In this document: piece by piece, positions 31,505 through 42,888 of the stretch
Layout of the letters: each line of letters starts with the position of its first letter
Position numbering within the stretch: position 1 is the first letter of the stretch
Source of the DNA: Methanosarcina sp. ERenArc_MAG2
Lineage (GTDB): Archaea > Halobacteriota > Methanosarcinia > Methanosarcinales > Methanosarcinaceae
DNA length: 64,000 bases
Reading direction: 5' to 3'
NCBI GenBank assembly: GCA_023955635.1
Contig: JAMXHR010000016.1
Coordinates: forward strand, 248,001 to 312,000
Notes under the pieces: model-generated
The model's input: the letters and a program-made list of their open reading frames with translations, nothing else
Told to the model about the DNA's origin: nothing
Database searches by the model: none
Translations under genes and position numbers: made by a program

Positions 31505-32851
31505 AAGAGCTTAATTCAGGGGAGTAAATAAAATTACTTGATTACTCAGGGCGATTTAAATGAAGAAAATAGTCTCTAGTGAAAAAAGTGTAGGGCATAA
31601 GCTTACAACAGTTTTAGTAATAGTTACTATGTCATTTGTGATGTTGACAAGTAACGCAGGTGCAGTTCCGTACGCATATATTGACGGGAATAACAACAAT
31701 GTCTCTATAATTGACACAGCAAACAACAACGTTACAGATATGATAGATGTAGGATTTCATCCCATGGGAGTTGCAGTCAATCCAGCGGAAACAAAGGTAT
31801 ATTTGATAGGTAACGGCATCTTTTCTGTAATTAATACAGCTACAAACACTGTTACAAATACAGTTAATATAGGAGGCGCTCCTCAGGGAGTTGCAGTTAC
31901 ACCGGATGGAAAAAAGGTATATGTAACAGACCCTGCCAACAACAGAATAGACGTAATTAATACAGCGACAAATAGTATTACTGCCACATTAAATGTAAAC
32001 GTATGGCCTATAGGAGTTGCAGTCAATCCAGCGGGAACAAAGGCATATGTAACGAACTTGCGCTCTAGCACTGTATCAGTAATTGACATAGCTACAAACA
32101 GTTTCACAGCCTGGGTGAATGTAGGATATCATCCTCGCGGAGTTACGGTCACCCCAGATGGAGCAAAGGCATTTGTGACGAATACTGACAATGAAACTGT
32201 CTCTGTAATTAATACAGCCACAGACACTGTTATAAACACAGTAAATGTAGGAATCCAACCATGGGGAGTTGCAGCGTCACCTGACGGAAAAAAGTATATG
32301 TGACGAACTATGGAAGCAATAATACCTCTGTAATTGACACAGCAACAAACACTGTTATAGACACAGTGAACGTAGGGACCAATCCTTTTGGAGTTGCAGT
32401 TACACCGGATGGTTCAAAGGTATATGTGGCAAATAATGGCGATGGAACTGTTTCTATAATTAACACAACCACAAATACCGTTACAGATACAATTAATGTT
32501 GGGGGAATGCCTTTCGCCTTCGGGCAATTTATTGGTCCTGATCCGGCACAACAAATACTTCCTGTAGGCGAAGGAAGCAGTGGAGGAAGTGGCCACAGCA
32601 GTGCAAACGGCGGCGAAGGAAAGGCTATCGTCGTCAGAGGTAGTAATGCCAGCAACTCAACTGATAATACGAATTCAGCCGGGACTATAATGCAATCTGA
32701 GAACAACACGCAGAGCGTTGGACAGAACGATGGAACTGCAGAAGCAAATGTTGAACGGACATCTGGGCAGAAAAAAGCTGCAACAACTCCTGCAAAGGAA
32801 AGCAAAAAAGCTCATGGCTTTGAAATAATTTACGGATTTGTTAGCCTGCTA

Positions 32852-34023
32852 GTGTCGCGAAAATTTAATTCTTTGTTAACTTTATAAGCTCTGAATCCCT
32901 TTACATCTTCATGCTTACTATTAACCTTGAAGATCACGAGGTAAATTTCCTTCTTGACTTTGTGAGAAAAGGACATAAAAGTGCACGAGAAATCACCCGA
33001 GCACGTGTCCTCCTCCTTTCAAACCAGCATAAAACAGGTACAGAGATAGCGAAAACATTAGGTATTTCCAGGAATACTACTTTTAATATCAGGAAACGAT
33101 ACGTTGAAGAAGGTCTTCTGAGTTCTCTTTTTGACAAACCACGACCTGGTCAACCTATAAAATACACCGAAAAACATGTTGCCGAAATAATTGCGCTCGC
33201 ATGTACCAGTTCTCCCGATGGAAGCAAAAGATGGTCGCTTACACTGCTTACTGAAGAACTGAAGAAAAAAGAAGGATTTGAAACAATAAACAAAGAGAGC
33301 ATCAGGCTTATTCTAAAAAAGCAAAACTAAACCCTGGTTAAGACGGATGTGGTGCATTCAGACGATTGATTCCGAGTACAGAAAGAGAATGTATGACGTT
33401 CTTGACCTATACGAAGAGGATTACGACCCTAAAAACCCTATTATCTGTCTTGACGAGAAACCAAAGCAACTGCTTGGAGATAAGAGAATTCCCATTCCTA
33501 TGAAGCCTGGAAGTCCAGAGAGGTATGATTATGAATATATCAGGAACGGAACAGCAAACATATTCATGGCAGTAGAGTTCAAAGCAGGAAAAAGGGTGAC
33601 TCAGGTAACCAAAAGAAGAACTATGAAGGATTTTGCACAATTCGTGAAAATTCTCGTTACCGAAGAATATTCTGAAGCTGAAGTCATCCGACTGGTTACG
33701 GATAATCTCAATATACATAAAGAAAAGTCATTCTACGAAACATTCAGCGAAGAAGAAGCAAAAACAATTCTGGACAAGATAGAATTCCATTATACGCCAA
33801 AACATGCAAGTTGGCTTAATGCTGCAGAAATAGAGATCAATGTTATGGATATTGAATGTACAGGCAGAAGGATCGGGGATATGGAGACACTTACACACGA
33901 AGTGGATGCATGGACAAAGAGAAGGAATGAACATAAAAAGAAAATAGAATGGAAATTTACGAGGAAGAATGCGGACGAGAAAATGTCAAAGTATTATGTG
34001 AAATAATTAAATTGACAAGACAC
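32852..34023 (+). mobile_element. IS630-family insertion sequence
   Basis: A 1172-bp element bounded by TA dinucleotides (32850-32851 and 34024-34025), the target duplication expected for IS630. The ends are inverted: gtgtcgcgaaaatttaatt at the left and, reversed, gtgtcttgtcaatttaatt at the right. It carries one transposase gene and interrupts the YVTN gene. Confidence 0.85.
32911..34006 (+). CDS. IS630 transposase (one frameshift)
   Basis: An N-terminal winged helix-turn-helix (TGTEIAKTLGISRNTTFNIR, HTH_29 type) and a linker lead to a DDE domain: ICLDEKPKQLL (first Asp), LVTDNLNIHK (second Asp), WLNAAEIEINVM (Glu). The two frames meet near 33315-33331; removing one or adding two bases gives about 365 residues, a full-length enzyme. 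Whether this copy is active depends on whether that break is real. Confidence 0.85.
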
Positions 34024-34061
34024 TAGCTGTATTCTGCATTAACGAAAGAAAAGGTAATTGA

Positions 34062-34388
34062 GAATGAACAATAAATGATAAGGGTTCAAAATCTCAATCT
34101 TATTTTTTGGGCTATGTAGAAATCCCCTAAATTGAACTTTTACACCTACATTCCGCAGACGTATACAGATGTAGAATCTATTTGCCGATTTGCCTTATTA
34201 TTATCTCATCAAATGTGAATTCAGTTTTTAACCTGCTGCCGTATTGAGAAAAATAGGTGGCATTTTTGTGTACATCTGCGGAAAGTGGGATATAATATTC
34301 AGACAGGCTCTAAGGCTTCTAAAGATTTTGCACAATTGAAGAATTGCATGATTCTTGAGATAGCCTGTTTCTATAAGCTTTTAGGCCA
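34062..34388. repeat. Inverted-repeat element at 34151-34283
   Basis: The spacer between the YVTN remnant and the polysaccharide operon contains inverted copies of ttccgcagacgtatac (34151-34166) and gtgtacatctgcggaa (34268-34283), 133 bp end to end, with no coding capacity. This is probably another small mobile relic. Confidence 0.45.
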
Positions 34389-35695
34389 TTACTTATCTTC
34401 CAAAATATATTCTAATGACGTGAAAGCTTTTTCCCACGATTCATCTGCCAAATAACTATTTTTACAGTCTGAGGGTGCTCCGTTTTTTTCTCTACCTCAC
34501 GACAAGCCTGAGTCAAAGCCTCCACTATATCATTTGGGGTCAGTTTCTCCAAAGAACGCACGTTACTAAAGAAATTTGACAGGTTCTTGTTTTCATATCC
34601 GTTCGTTATAACAGATAATCCATAAAATGCCATTTCTATGGGTGGATAACTTGGGTGTGGTGAGACCATTAAAGAGAGTCCTACGGAAGAACTTTCAAGG
34701 ATATTCTGATATTGATCCAAAGAAAGTTTTCCTAGAGATCTTAATTTACAATCTGGACTCAACATTATATCTTGATGTTTTTCTCCAACGGAGTAAAATT
34801 CCCATTTATGCAAATTTTCATATTCAGAAGCAAATTTTTGTAAACTTTCAATACATATCTCAAAACAATTTCTTCCTACACCCGGACGGCCGTAAACTAA
34901 TATTTTAAATGGTTCTTTCCTTATTTGCTTTGAAGCCAAAGATGCCCTGCTAGCCAAAGACTTGTTTAATGGAGGATTAAAATATGCCTGTTGGTAGAAT
35001 GAATAACCTTTTTCAATAAAAAAATCGTATAATATCTTGGTATTAAAAATAGCTTTAGTTTTAAATTTACTTTTGTAGGTACTCTCTGCCAGGGAATATC
35101 TGCTCGACCATTGATAAAATCCTGGTTCGAAGTCCTGAATTATATAGTAAAATGCTGGTTCTATATCGTATGTCTTATGTTGCCATTCGAGAATAGATTG
35201 CAGGATATATGCTGTCCACCATCCAGTTGCAATAAAATAATCACTTTCACCTACATCTAACTTTTTACCAAAACGATCGGCCATCGGACAAATCAATTTA
35301 GCCAAATTCTTATCTGAGTTATTGTCAATAGTATATTCTTTAAAATGTTCTAGATCTATATTATCTACTTTGCTATCTGTTACAATAATTCTTTGGAACT
35401 CGTAATTTTTGACCATATATTCAAATAAATTCAAAGCTGTAGAGATTCCACCAAAAATATGTTCTTTTTCTAGTGAAGGTATGAGAAGGTTCAACCTTTT
35501 ACCTTTGAAATCAGTTTCTTTTGGTACAAGAGGAGTTATTTCAGGTATTGAATATAAACTACTATCGACACATTTATTGCTTTCTGTACACTTTTTGTTG
35601 TCTTCTTCTTTTATTTTCAAAATGATGTTATATAGAACTTCAATTAATCCTGAACTTTTATAAATTTTATATATTTTTTTAGCCTTATTTATCAT
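34389..35695 (-). CDS. WsaF-like rhamnosyltransferase (frameshift near end)
   Basis: A 435-residue GT4-type glycosyltransferase resembling WsaF, the beta-1,2-rhamnosyltransferase of Geobacillus S-layer glycan synthesis. It shows LLIPSLEKEHIFGGISTALN, the central YYIIQDFEPGFY motif and the nucleotide-sugar domain ILVYGRPGVGRNCFEI, with the late acidic SPHPSYPPIEMAFYGL motif. No membrane segment. The frame derails near the end; one A/T added at 34459-34463 replaces the spurious tail with NSYLADESWEKAFTSLEYIL and a stop at 34389-34391. The ATG at 35693-35695 is preferred. It is the last gene of the rhamnan operon; its AT content is higher than that of the housekeeping genes. Confidence 0.8.
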
Positions 35696-35831
35696 ATTAT
35701 CAAAACACAAGGTCTTTTATATATACCCCTTTTAGGCTATTTTTTGGAATTTCTTAGATTACAGTATCTCTATTTTCGAGTAAAAAATTCCAAATTTTAA
35801 AGCCTGAGAGTATATTGGATATGATTGAATC

Positions 35832-38800
35832 TTATTTTCTTTCAATTTTACAACCCATTTCTAACAAAACATTTTGAATTTGTTTAACATTGACCTCAAA
35901 ATTGAGCTTGGAATACTTATTAAGGCTACATGATGTATTTTCCAATGTTAAGTTTGGATTGTAGAATGGATCCCCTATTTCTAAATAATGTTTATATGAC
36001 TTCCAGGATTCTTGGAAATCTCCAACTGGGATTTCTTTTCCTCTTGAGATCGATTCAAAATGATATAGTCTCACATTTGGGATGTAAAGGTTCCTATACC
36101 CTTGTCTATAAACCCTTAAGCATAAGTCAATATCATTTCCACAAATTGTGAAATTTTCATCGAAACCTCTGACTTGATTAAATTTATCTTTGCTGATCAT
36201 TAAACATGCTGCAGTAACTGCAAGGTAATTTCTAGACCACGAGTCCAAACCAAAGTTAGTCCATTGATTTTCAGGTAATCTAGCAAAAACATGACCTGCC
36301 ATTCCTGTCAATCCCAATACTACGCCAGCATGCTGAATCGTACCATCGGGATATAGAAGTTTAGCACCAACACAACCGATTTCTTTTCTTTGGGCATTCA
36401 TTAATAGATAATGGAGCCAATTCTCGGTTATGACTTCAGTGTCATTATTTAAAAACAAAAGATAGTTACCACTGGATTTTTTTGCAGCAAAGTTGTTAAT
36501 GGCAGCGAAGTTAAAAGGATAATCATATTTTATTATCTTTATATGCTGATGTTTTTTTAAAGAGTCCAGATACTCAAAAGTTTCTTTTTCTTTGCTGTTA
36601 TTTGATACTAATAGAATTTCATATTTGGTTTCTTTTGTATATTTTGTAATACTGTTAATACATCTCTTTAAATAATCTACCTTGTCTTTAAAAGGAATTA
36701 TAATTGAAACTAAAGAGTTTTCTTTAATTACATATTCTATTCTATAATTAGTTCTATTCAGACTATTTGCTACATTTCCTTCTATATTTTGGCGTATTAA
36801 ATGATTTTGTAATGCCTTTACCCCATTCGTGTGTGCGTTGTCTTTGACGTTGATATTTGAGGCAGTTGAACTTGGTATCATTCGCCAGTGATACAATATT
36901 TTTTGTATGTGTTCAATATTATTAGTTTTCTCTATGACTCTTAGAAATAAATCGTAATCCTGACTTCCCTCAAAACCAATTTTAAATCTGCCTACTTCTT
37001 CTACCAATTTCGTTCTTATCACAGTAAAATGACAAATATAATTCACTGTCAAGAGTAAATCTGGAGACCAATCCGGTTTAAAAAAGGATTGCAACGTTTA
37101 CCTTCCATAGTGATTTTGTCTTCATCACTATATACCAGATCTGTTTTAGGTTTTTTATTCAGCAATTTTACAACTTCGTAGAGGGCATCAATGCTTAATT
37201 CATCATCGTTATCAAGCAGTCCTATAAATTCACCAGTAGCTAAGGACATGGCTTCATTTGATGCTCCCGAAATGCCCAGATTATTGCTTAAATATTTTAT
37301 TTTAATTCGGTCATCTTCTTTTAAATATTTTTCTAAAGTAGGTATGATATGCTCTTTTGTGGAAGCATCGTCTGCTATACACAATTCCCAGTTTTCATAT
37401 AACTGGTTTCTAACCGAATCGATAGCTTTTTCGAGCCAGACTTTATCTACATTATAAACCGGCATTATTAAGCTGATTTTAGGTTTAAAAACAAATTCTT
37501 TTATTTTTACTTTATATTGCTCTTGTTTTGAGATAGTTAAACTGTTCTTTAGTATCCAGAGATCATATTCCTCTTCTATCTCAAGATTAGAGCATGCCTG
37601 AAAACCAATACTTCCATTTAATGTTTTATCGCCGTAAAATAGTGCTAATTCTTGCAAGGCTCCAGAATCATTATACCATATTGCTGCAGAGGGATCGCCT
37701 TTTGACACCAATTCAAATGAAAATACCTTCCCTCCGCTATATTTTATTGGTTTAAATTTAAAAGAGGTATAGTCATTATCCAGAACTTCGTATCCTTTTA
37801 CCTTTGACTTCCTTATAATTTTCGTAGAATCGTTTATTATATGAAGTTCAAGATCTGAATTTATTCTTTTATAGGTGGCTGTAAAGAATTTGAGCTCACT
37901 TAAGTTATTAATAGGGAAAGTGAATTTTCCCTTTAAAGTTTCTAGAAGAGGCAAAGCAACTTTAGGTGAATTCGTAATATTAGACGAGATAAAATCTGTT
38001 TCAATAGCAGGGACAGAATATTTTCGATGTTTTTTATCGAGTTGACATTTTATCTGATGGAAGAATTCTCCGGGACCTTGTTTATTAAGCATCTGAATTC
38101 CAAAGACTCCAGTATCAAATGTCTGTCTTCTTTTTGTATTGGGTGGAAATAATACATTTACTACTCTCTGGCATTTCGTATAAATTTTCCAAGGAACAGT
38201 TTCATATATGTCGTTTAGTTCTTTTTTATTTTGAATAATTAAATCATCTTTGTATTGAATTAAATCATCTTTGTGTTGAATTTCTTTTTGAAGTTCTTCC
38301 ACAGAGGTACTTACCTGTTGTATATATGAGTCTTTGTTCTGGATTTCTTGTTTAAATTCATTAATATTATTATCCAGTCCCTGTATATACGAGTCTTTGT
38401 TCTGGATTTCTTGTTTAAATTCATTAATAAAATTGTTCAGTCCCTGTATATACGAGTCTTTGTTCTGGATTTCTTTGCTGAGTTCGGCAGTTAAATTAGT
38501 GGATTTGGATATCGAATCTTCAATAATTTCAAAAATTAACCTCTCTAATGTACGATATTTTGAAAGGTCTTTATCACGTTTATACTTCAAATCAAGTTCC
38601 GGAAACTCCAAATTTTTACTGATCAGGTATATAGTTCTATATGAAGGTTCTAATAGGTCCCCAAGATCTAAAAAATTCTCATTATAATATCTATGTACTT
38701 TGTTTACATTTTCCATGAAATTTGTATATTTAGAAGTATAAAAAATCAAAAGCTGCATCAAAAACCAGTTTGAAATATTGTTTGTTTTAATCGTTAAATA

Positions 38801-39322
38801 ACTAAAATCGTTGTCTTCCAAGAAATGTTCTAATTTCTCACTGGAAGGTAATCCATTTTCAATATGCTCTAGGAGCCAGGGATGTGGTTCTCCAGTTATT
38901 TTTTTAAAATAATTGCACGCTTTCATTTCGGCGTCTTTAACATCTTTTGAATCAAAAGGAGCTCCAAGAATCACAAAATTTTTGCTGACTCGAAGTAATT
39001 CTGATATAAAATATTCTCTTTCACTTGCTGGCACATGTTCGTATACATCGGAAGAAACTACAATATCAAAAGAGCTATCCTTATAAGGAGCTTTTGTGAC
39101 ATCTCCGATTACGTAGTTGCTTTCAGTACCTGGTCTTATGTCAATTATGTGTATTTCATCGTCATGTAAAAAAGAGGATAAATTTCCATTCCTACCACCA
39201 GCATCCAGTATCTTAAAGGAGTTGTTACAATTATCTCGGATGGAGTCTATTATTTTTTTTATAATGTAGCTTCTTGTATATTGATCAAACGGAAGGTCCA
39301 TCAAGTCGAAGTCAGAATTCAT
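35832..39322 (-). CDS. WsaE-like methyltransferase / coiled coil / double GT2 fusion (one frameshift)
   Basis: A protein of about 1163 residues. Residues 20-150 are a class I SAM methyltransferase (FKILDAGGRNGNLSSFL, then VVSSDVYEHVPASERE). A coiled coil of 21-residue repeats (EIQNKDSYIQGLNNFINEFK) spans about 280-375. After a linker come two GT2 domains: ISLIMPVYNVDKVWLEKAID with DNDDE, and VSIIIPFKDKVDYLKRCINS with NNDTE. WsaE of Geobacillus combines a methyltransferase and two rhamnosyltransferase domains, and WbdD of E. coli uses a coiled coil to set O-antigen length; both parallels are inference. One A/T added to 37080-37085 joins the halves (NPFFKPDWSPD). The ATG at 39322 overlaps the wzt stop (ATGA). 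Confidence 0.85.
38315..38480 (-). repeat. 63-bp tandem repeats encoding the coiled coil
   Basis: Nearly exact 63-bp units (gagtctttgttctggatttc marks each, at about 38327, 38390 and 38453) encode 21 residues, three heptads each. Two to three good copies are followed by degenerate ones. They stay in frame, so copy-number change would lengthen or shorten the coiled coil without disrupting the enzyme. Confidence 0.8.
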
Positions 39323-40593
39323 TTTGAAAGCCACTGCCCCTGTATATCGAATAACCCATAGTTTTTAGCGGATAGATTTTTTATTTCGAATCCATGTGCA
39401 CAATGCTGGTGGTCATACGGGTGCTGGCATGAATCGTCATATATAGCTGCAGAAAATTTATAGGGCCCGTCTAATAAAGGTAATTTGTCAACTATAAAAT
39501 CAATTTCACCTTCACCGTCTATAAAATCAATATCCATTTTACAAAGTTTGGTATTCGGGCCTGTAATGTGAACGTTGTCTTTATATATGGCGACTCCAAA
39601 AACCGGTTTCTCAATTCGTTGATTGGTTTTATACTTAATCCTTGCAATAAATTTCTGTCCGGTTTGAAAGATATAAGATTCACTATGGTTGTTAAAAAAC
39701 TTAATATCTACAATCTTTGCTTCCTTTGAACCCCAGTTAATTGAAGGGTCCACATTGTCTTTTTCAATAGCATCTTTCGTGTTTTTGTACTGGTTCAATA
39801 GCCTCTCGACTTCTTTTTTATTTACGGCATTCAGATAGTCACTTATGACATTTTCGGTGGGTCCGATTGATACCACATTTCCATTGCTGAGCATCAAACA
39901 ATTATCACATATTTCTTTGACCGCTTCTATCGAATGGGATACAAAGACAATCGTTTTTCCATTTCGTTTGTACTCATTTATCTTGTAGCGACATTTCGCT
40001 TGAAAAGCTTGATCTCCAACTGCTAGAACTTCATCAAGCAAAAGAACATCTGGATCAACAGATATTGCTGTTGCAAAAGCCAATCTCGCATACATTCCCG
40101 AGGAATAATTTTTTAATTTTGTATCCCTGAATCTATCCAATTCTGCAAATTCAAAAATTGAATCAAGTTTAGCATCCATTTCTGCGCGGTTCATGCCCAT
40201 TATTGCGCCGTAAAGATACACATTTTCAACGGCTGTGAGTTCTGGTTGAAACCCAACACCCAATTCCAGAAAAGGTGCTATTTTTCCTTTTACCTTAACA
40301 GAACCTGTATCTGCCACAAAGACTTTTGAAATAATTTTAAGAATCGTACTTTTTCCGGATCCATTTTCCCCGATAATTCCGAAAGTTTCCCCTTCTTTTA
40401 CGCTAAAAGTGACATCATTTAAAGCTTCAAAAACTTCGTAAGTGTATGATTTGCCTGTGATTTTTCCGATTATGTTATCATATACTGTAACTCTTTTTTC
40501 GTGAGGGATTCTGAAGCATTTGGACACACCATTAACTTCTATTGCATATGGCTTTTCAGATTCAGATCTGCCATTGTTGTCGGTTTTGAACAT
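39319..40593 (-). CDS. wzt: Polysaccharide ABC transporter ATPase (Wzt) with C-terminal substrate domain
   Basis: ATPase of an O-antigen-type exporter. Residues 1-245 are the ABC domain: Walker A GENGSGKST, signature NYSSGMYARLAFA, Walker B VLLLDEVLAVGD, H-loop VSHS. Residues 275-424 form a beta-sandwich Wzt_C domain (FFNHSESYIFQTGQKFIARI ... GEIDFIVDKLPLLDGPYKFS), which in bacteria binds the modified end of the finished polysaccharide. It lies 3 bases after wzm and overlaps the next gene, so it belongs in the same operon. The frame is intact. Confidence 0.9.
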   Translation of the reverse strand: MFKTDNNGRSESEKPYAIEVNGVSKCFRIPHEKRVTVYDNIIGKITGKSYTYEVFEALNDVTFSVKEGETFGIIGENGSGKSTILKIISKVFVADTGSVKVKGKIAPFLELGVGFQPELTAVENVYLYGAIMGMNRAEMDAKLDSIFEFAELDRFRDTKLKNYSSGMYARLAFATAISVDPDVLLLDEVLAVGDQAFQAKCRYKINEYKRNGKTIVFVSHSIEAVKEICDNCLMLSNGNVVSIGPTENVISDYLNAVNKKEVERLLNQYKNTKDAIEKDNVDPSINWGSKEAKIVDIKFFNNHSESYIFQTGQKFIARIKYKTNQRIEKPVFGVAIYKDNVHITGPNTKLCKMDIDFIDGEGEIDFIVDKLPLLDGPYKFSAAIYDDSCQHPYDHQHCAHGFEIKNLSAKNYGLFDIQGQWLSK

Positions 40594-40596
40594 TCT

Positions 40597-41364
40597 TTAC
40601 ACCTCCTCTGCGAATCTGGGGGATAATTTCCTGAACATCATGGATCCAAATGCTAAACAGATCAACCCGAATCCGGCAACAAATATGAAATCAGATATAT
40701 TTGGAACAGTACCGTACAACAATACGTCCCTATACATCATCATTAATCGAGTAATCGGACTCAGCATGTAGTAAAACATATATTTTTCAGGTACAGTAGA
40801 TAGAGGGTATATAACAGGAGCAGCATAAAAACCTACCTGGAGGACTATATCCCATATCTGGTTCAAGTCCCGAAAATATACATACAGAGATGAAAGCGCA
40901 AGACTGATTCCATATACTATTAAGAAATATAATACATGAATTAAAGGGAACAACAGGATTGCAAGTGAAAGTGAAGCTCCCAATATTAACAATAATGGAA
41001 TCAATACTGCGAATTCCAGAATCGAACTTATAAAAGCCGACATTGCCATGCTGAAAGTGAGAACTTCGCGTGGAATGTAGATTTTAGTTACAAGGCTAGG
41101 TTTCCCGACGATCGAGGTCATAGCGGTCATAGTTCCATTTGCCAGAAAACGCCAGGCTATGATCCCAATTAAAAGGTAAAGATCGAAGTGTTCCTGTTCA
41201 ATCTTGAAAAGATTGCTAAATACCAGGTATAAAACCAGCATCATAAGCAATGGGTTTAACATCGACCAGGCAAAACCGAGAGCAGAACTCTGGTACTTAA
41301 CTTTAAGATCGCTTATCACTAGATTCTTGATTAATTCACTATATTCAAATAGGTACATACTCAT
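40597..41364 (-). CDS. wzm: Polysaccharide ABC transporter permease (Wzm)
   Basis: A 255-residue ABC-2 type permease with six membrane helices: LGFAWSMLNPLLMMLVLYLV and later VIYPLSTVPEKYMFYYMLSP and FIFVAGFGLICLAFGSMMF. The N-terminal amphipathic LKVKYQSSALGFAW segment is typical of Wzm/TagG. With Wzt it should export a finished lipid-linked polysaccharide across the membrane. The start overlaps the rmlA stop by 4 bases. Confidence 0.9.
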   Translation of the reverse strand: MSMYLFEYSELIKNLVISDLKVKYQSSALGFAWSMLNPLLMMLVLYLVFSNLFKIEQEHFDLYLLIGIIAWRFLANGTMTAMTSIVGKPSLVTKIYIPREVLTFSMAMSAFISSILEFAVLIPLLLILGASLSLAILLFPLIHVLYFLIVYGISLALSSLYVYFRDLNQIWDIVLQVGFYAAPVIYPLSTVPEKYMFYYMLSPITRLMMMYRDVLLYGTVPNISDFIFVAGFGLICLAFGSMMFRKLSPRFAEEV

Positions 41365-42079
41365 TTTTCCGTGATTGTATGCAGGTTTCTAACCAGTTCA
41401 CTTGCCCGGAATAGGGACTCAAAAGTACCGGCATCGCTCCAGAATCCATCAAGAATTCTGTATCCCATCGTGTCCTTATTTATATAATAATTGTTCACAT
41501 CCGTAATCTCAAGTTCACCTCTTCCCGAAGGCCTGAGGGTCTTTATGGCATTGAAAACTTCACAATCGTATATATATAATCCTGTAACTGCAAAATTGCT
41601 CTTCGGGTTTTTAGGTTTTTCTTCGATACCAATTACCCTGTTTCCGTCCAGCTCTGCAACCCCAAACCTGTGGGCGTCGGTGACCTCTTTTAGGAGAATC
41701 TTTGCGCCACTCGAGAAAGCCGAGACATCTTCTTTGATATTATCCTGAAAAATATTATCTCCCAGGATAACTGTTACATTGTCCCCATCTACAAAATCTT
41801 CTGCAAAGGAAAGGGCCTGAGCGATCCCTCCGGCTTCTTCCTGGATTTCGAAGGTAAAGTGAACCCCAAATTTCGAGCCCGACCCTAAAAGTTCAAGGAA
41901 ATGCCCGGCATGACCCCTACCTGAAACGATCATTATATCTTTGATTCCGGCACTGATGAGGGTCTTCAATGGGTAATAAATCATTGGCTTGTCATAGACG
42001 GGTAAAAGATGCTTGTTCGTCACTTTGGTCAGGGGTAGAGCCGACTGCCTGTCCCACCTGCTAGAATAACTCCTTTCAT
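41361..42079 (-). CDS. rmlA: Glucose-1-phosphate thymidylyltransferase (one frameshift)
   Basis: First step of dTDP-L-rhamnose synthesis. The nucleotide-binding start MKGVILAGGTGSRLYPLT and HLLPVYDKPMIYYPL, the ILGDNIFQDN Asp motif, IEEKPKNPKSNFAVTGLYIY and GRGELEITDVNNYY are all present. The first 17 residues are in another frame: adding one G/C at 42032-42035 restores LYPLTKVTNKHLL and a 239-residue enzyme, the short form found in archaea. Its ATG overlaps the rmlD stop (ATGA). Confidence 0.92.
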
Positions 42080-42888
42080 GTTGTTGATCTCTCCTTCAGA
42101 TATGCTTTAAGGGCTTCTTTCCAGTGCCTCATGGGTTCTGTTTTGGTGTTAACAAGAACCGAATATTTAGGGCGTTTTGCCTTTCTTGGGAATTCATCCG
42201 TTGAACAGGGGGCAACATTTCCTATTATTGCCTCTGCAAATTCATACCAGGAACATGTACCTTCGTTTGTGATATGGTAAATTCCGGGTGGGAGTTTGAT
42301 GATTTCATCGGTTTTAAGGGCAAGGTCTGCAGCATAAGTTGGCTTTCCGAACTGGTCATTTACTACTCTTACAGTATCCATCTCTTCGGACAACCTGAGC
42401 ATTGTTTCAACAAAGTTTTTGCCTTGCAGGCCAAAGAGCCAGGAAGTCCTTATTATCCGGTAATCTTTCATGTTCTCAATTATATTTTTTTCTCCCAGAA
42501 GCTTCGACTGGCCATAGACATTCATAGGATTCGTTTCGTCGGATTCAAAATATTCTTTTCTTGAGCCATCGAAAACATAATCAGTACTGTAATGCACAAG
42601 GGTTGCTCCTGCATTTGAACAGCCCCTTGAAATGTATTCAAGAGCTCTGCCGTTGATCTTAAATGCAAGTTCCTTATTGTCTTCACATCCGTCCACATTG
42701 GTATACGCTGCAGCGTTAATCACAACATCTGGCTTTATTTTTTCGATTGTTAAGCGAACCTCCGCTTCATCGGTGATGTCAAGCTCTGAACGTGTAAATT
42801 TAATAGCATCGGGAAAGACCTTACTAAGTTCCTTTCCCAGCATTCCCCCTGCTCCAAGGATCAGTGTTTTAATTTCTCCCACCACCAT
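42076..42888 (-). CDS. rmlD: dTDP-4-dehydrorhamnose reductase
   Basis: Last step of dTDP-L-rhamnose synthesis. A Rossmann SDR: ILGAGGMLGKEL, INAAAYTNVDGCE, then the STDYVFDG and YGQSKLLGEK catalytic Tyr-Lys motif. 270 residues, frame intact. The annotated start overlaps rmlB by 28 bases; a GTG two codons downstream is an alternative. Confidence 0.92.
   Translation of the reverse strand: MVVGEIKTLILGAGGMLGKELSKVFPDAIKFTRSELDITDEAEVRLTIEKIKPDVVINAAAYTNVDGCEDNKELAFKINGRALEYISRGCSNAGATLVHYSTDYVFDGSRKEYFESDETNPMNVYGQSKLLGEKNIIENMKDYRIIRTSWLFGLQGKNFVETMLRLSEEMDTVRVVNDQFGKPTYAADLALKTDEIIKLPPGIYHITNEGTCSWYEFAEAIIGNVAPCSTDEFPRKAKRPKYSVLVNTKTEPMRHWKEALKAYLKERSTT

Larger units (their letters stand above)
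31560..34061 (+). pseudogene. YVTN beta-propeller surface protein split by an IS630 insertion
   Basis: A signal peptide (about residues 13-33) leads into tandem 42-residue YVTN/NHL-like propeller blades (VAVTPDGKKVYVTDPANNRI, VAVNPAGTKAYVTNLRSSTV and so on). A Gly/Ser/Asn linker and a C-terminal hydrophobic anchor follow. A surface-layer or adhesive role is typical. An IS630 element interrupts the anchor: excising 32852-34023 and one TA rejoins IIYGFVSLL to AVFCINERKGN and a stop at 34059-34061. A separate frameshift (missing G at 32294, compare the intact aaaaaagg blocks) breaks the gene at 32300. Restored, it would have about 442 residues. As it stands, the protein ends in an IS-derived tail and lacks its normal anchor. 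Confidence 0.85.
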
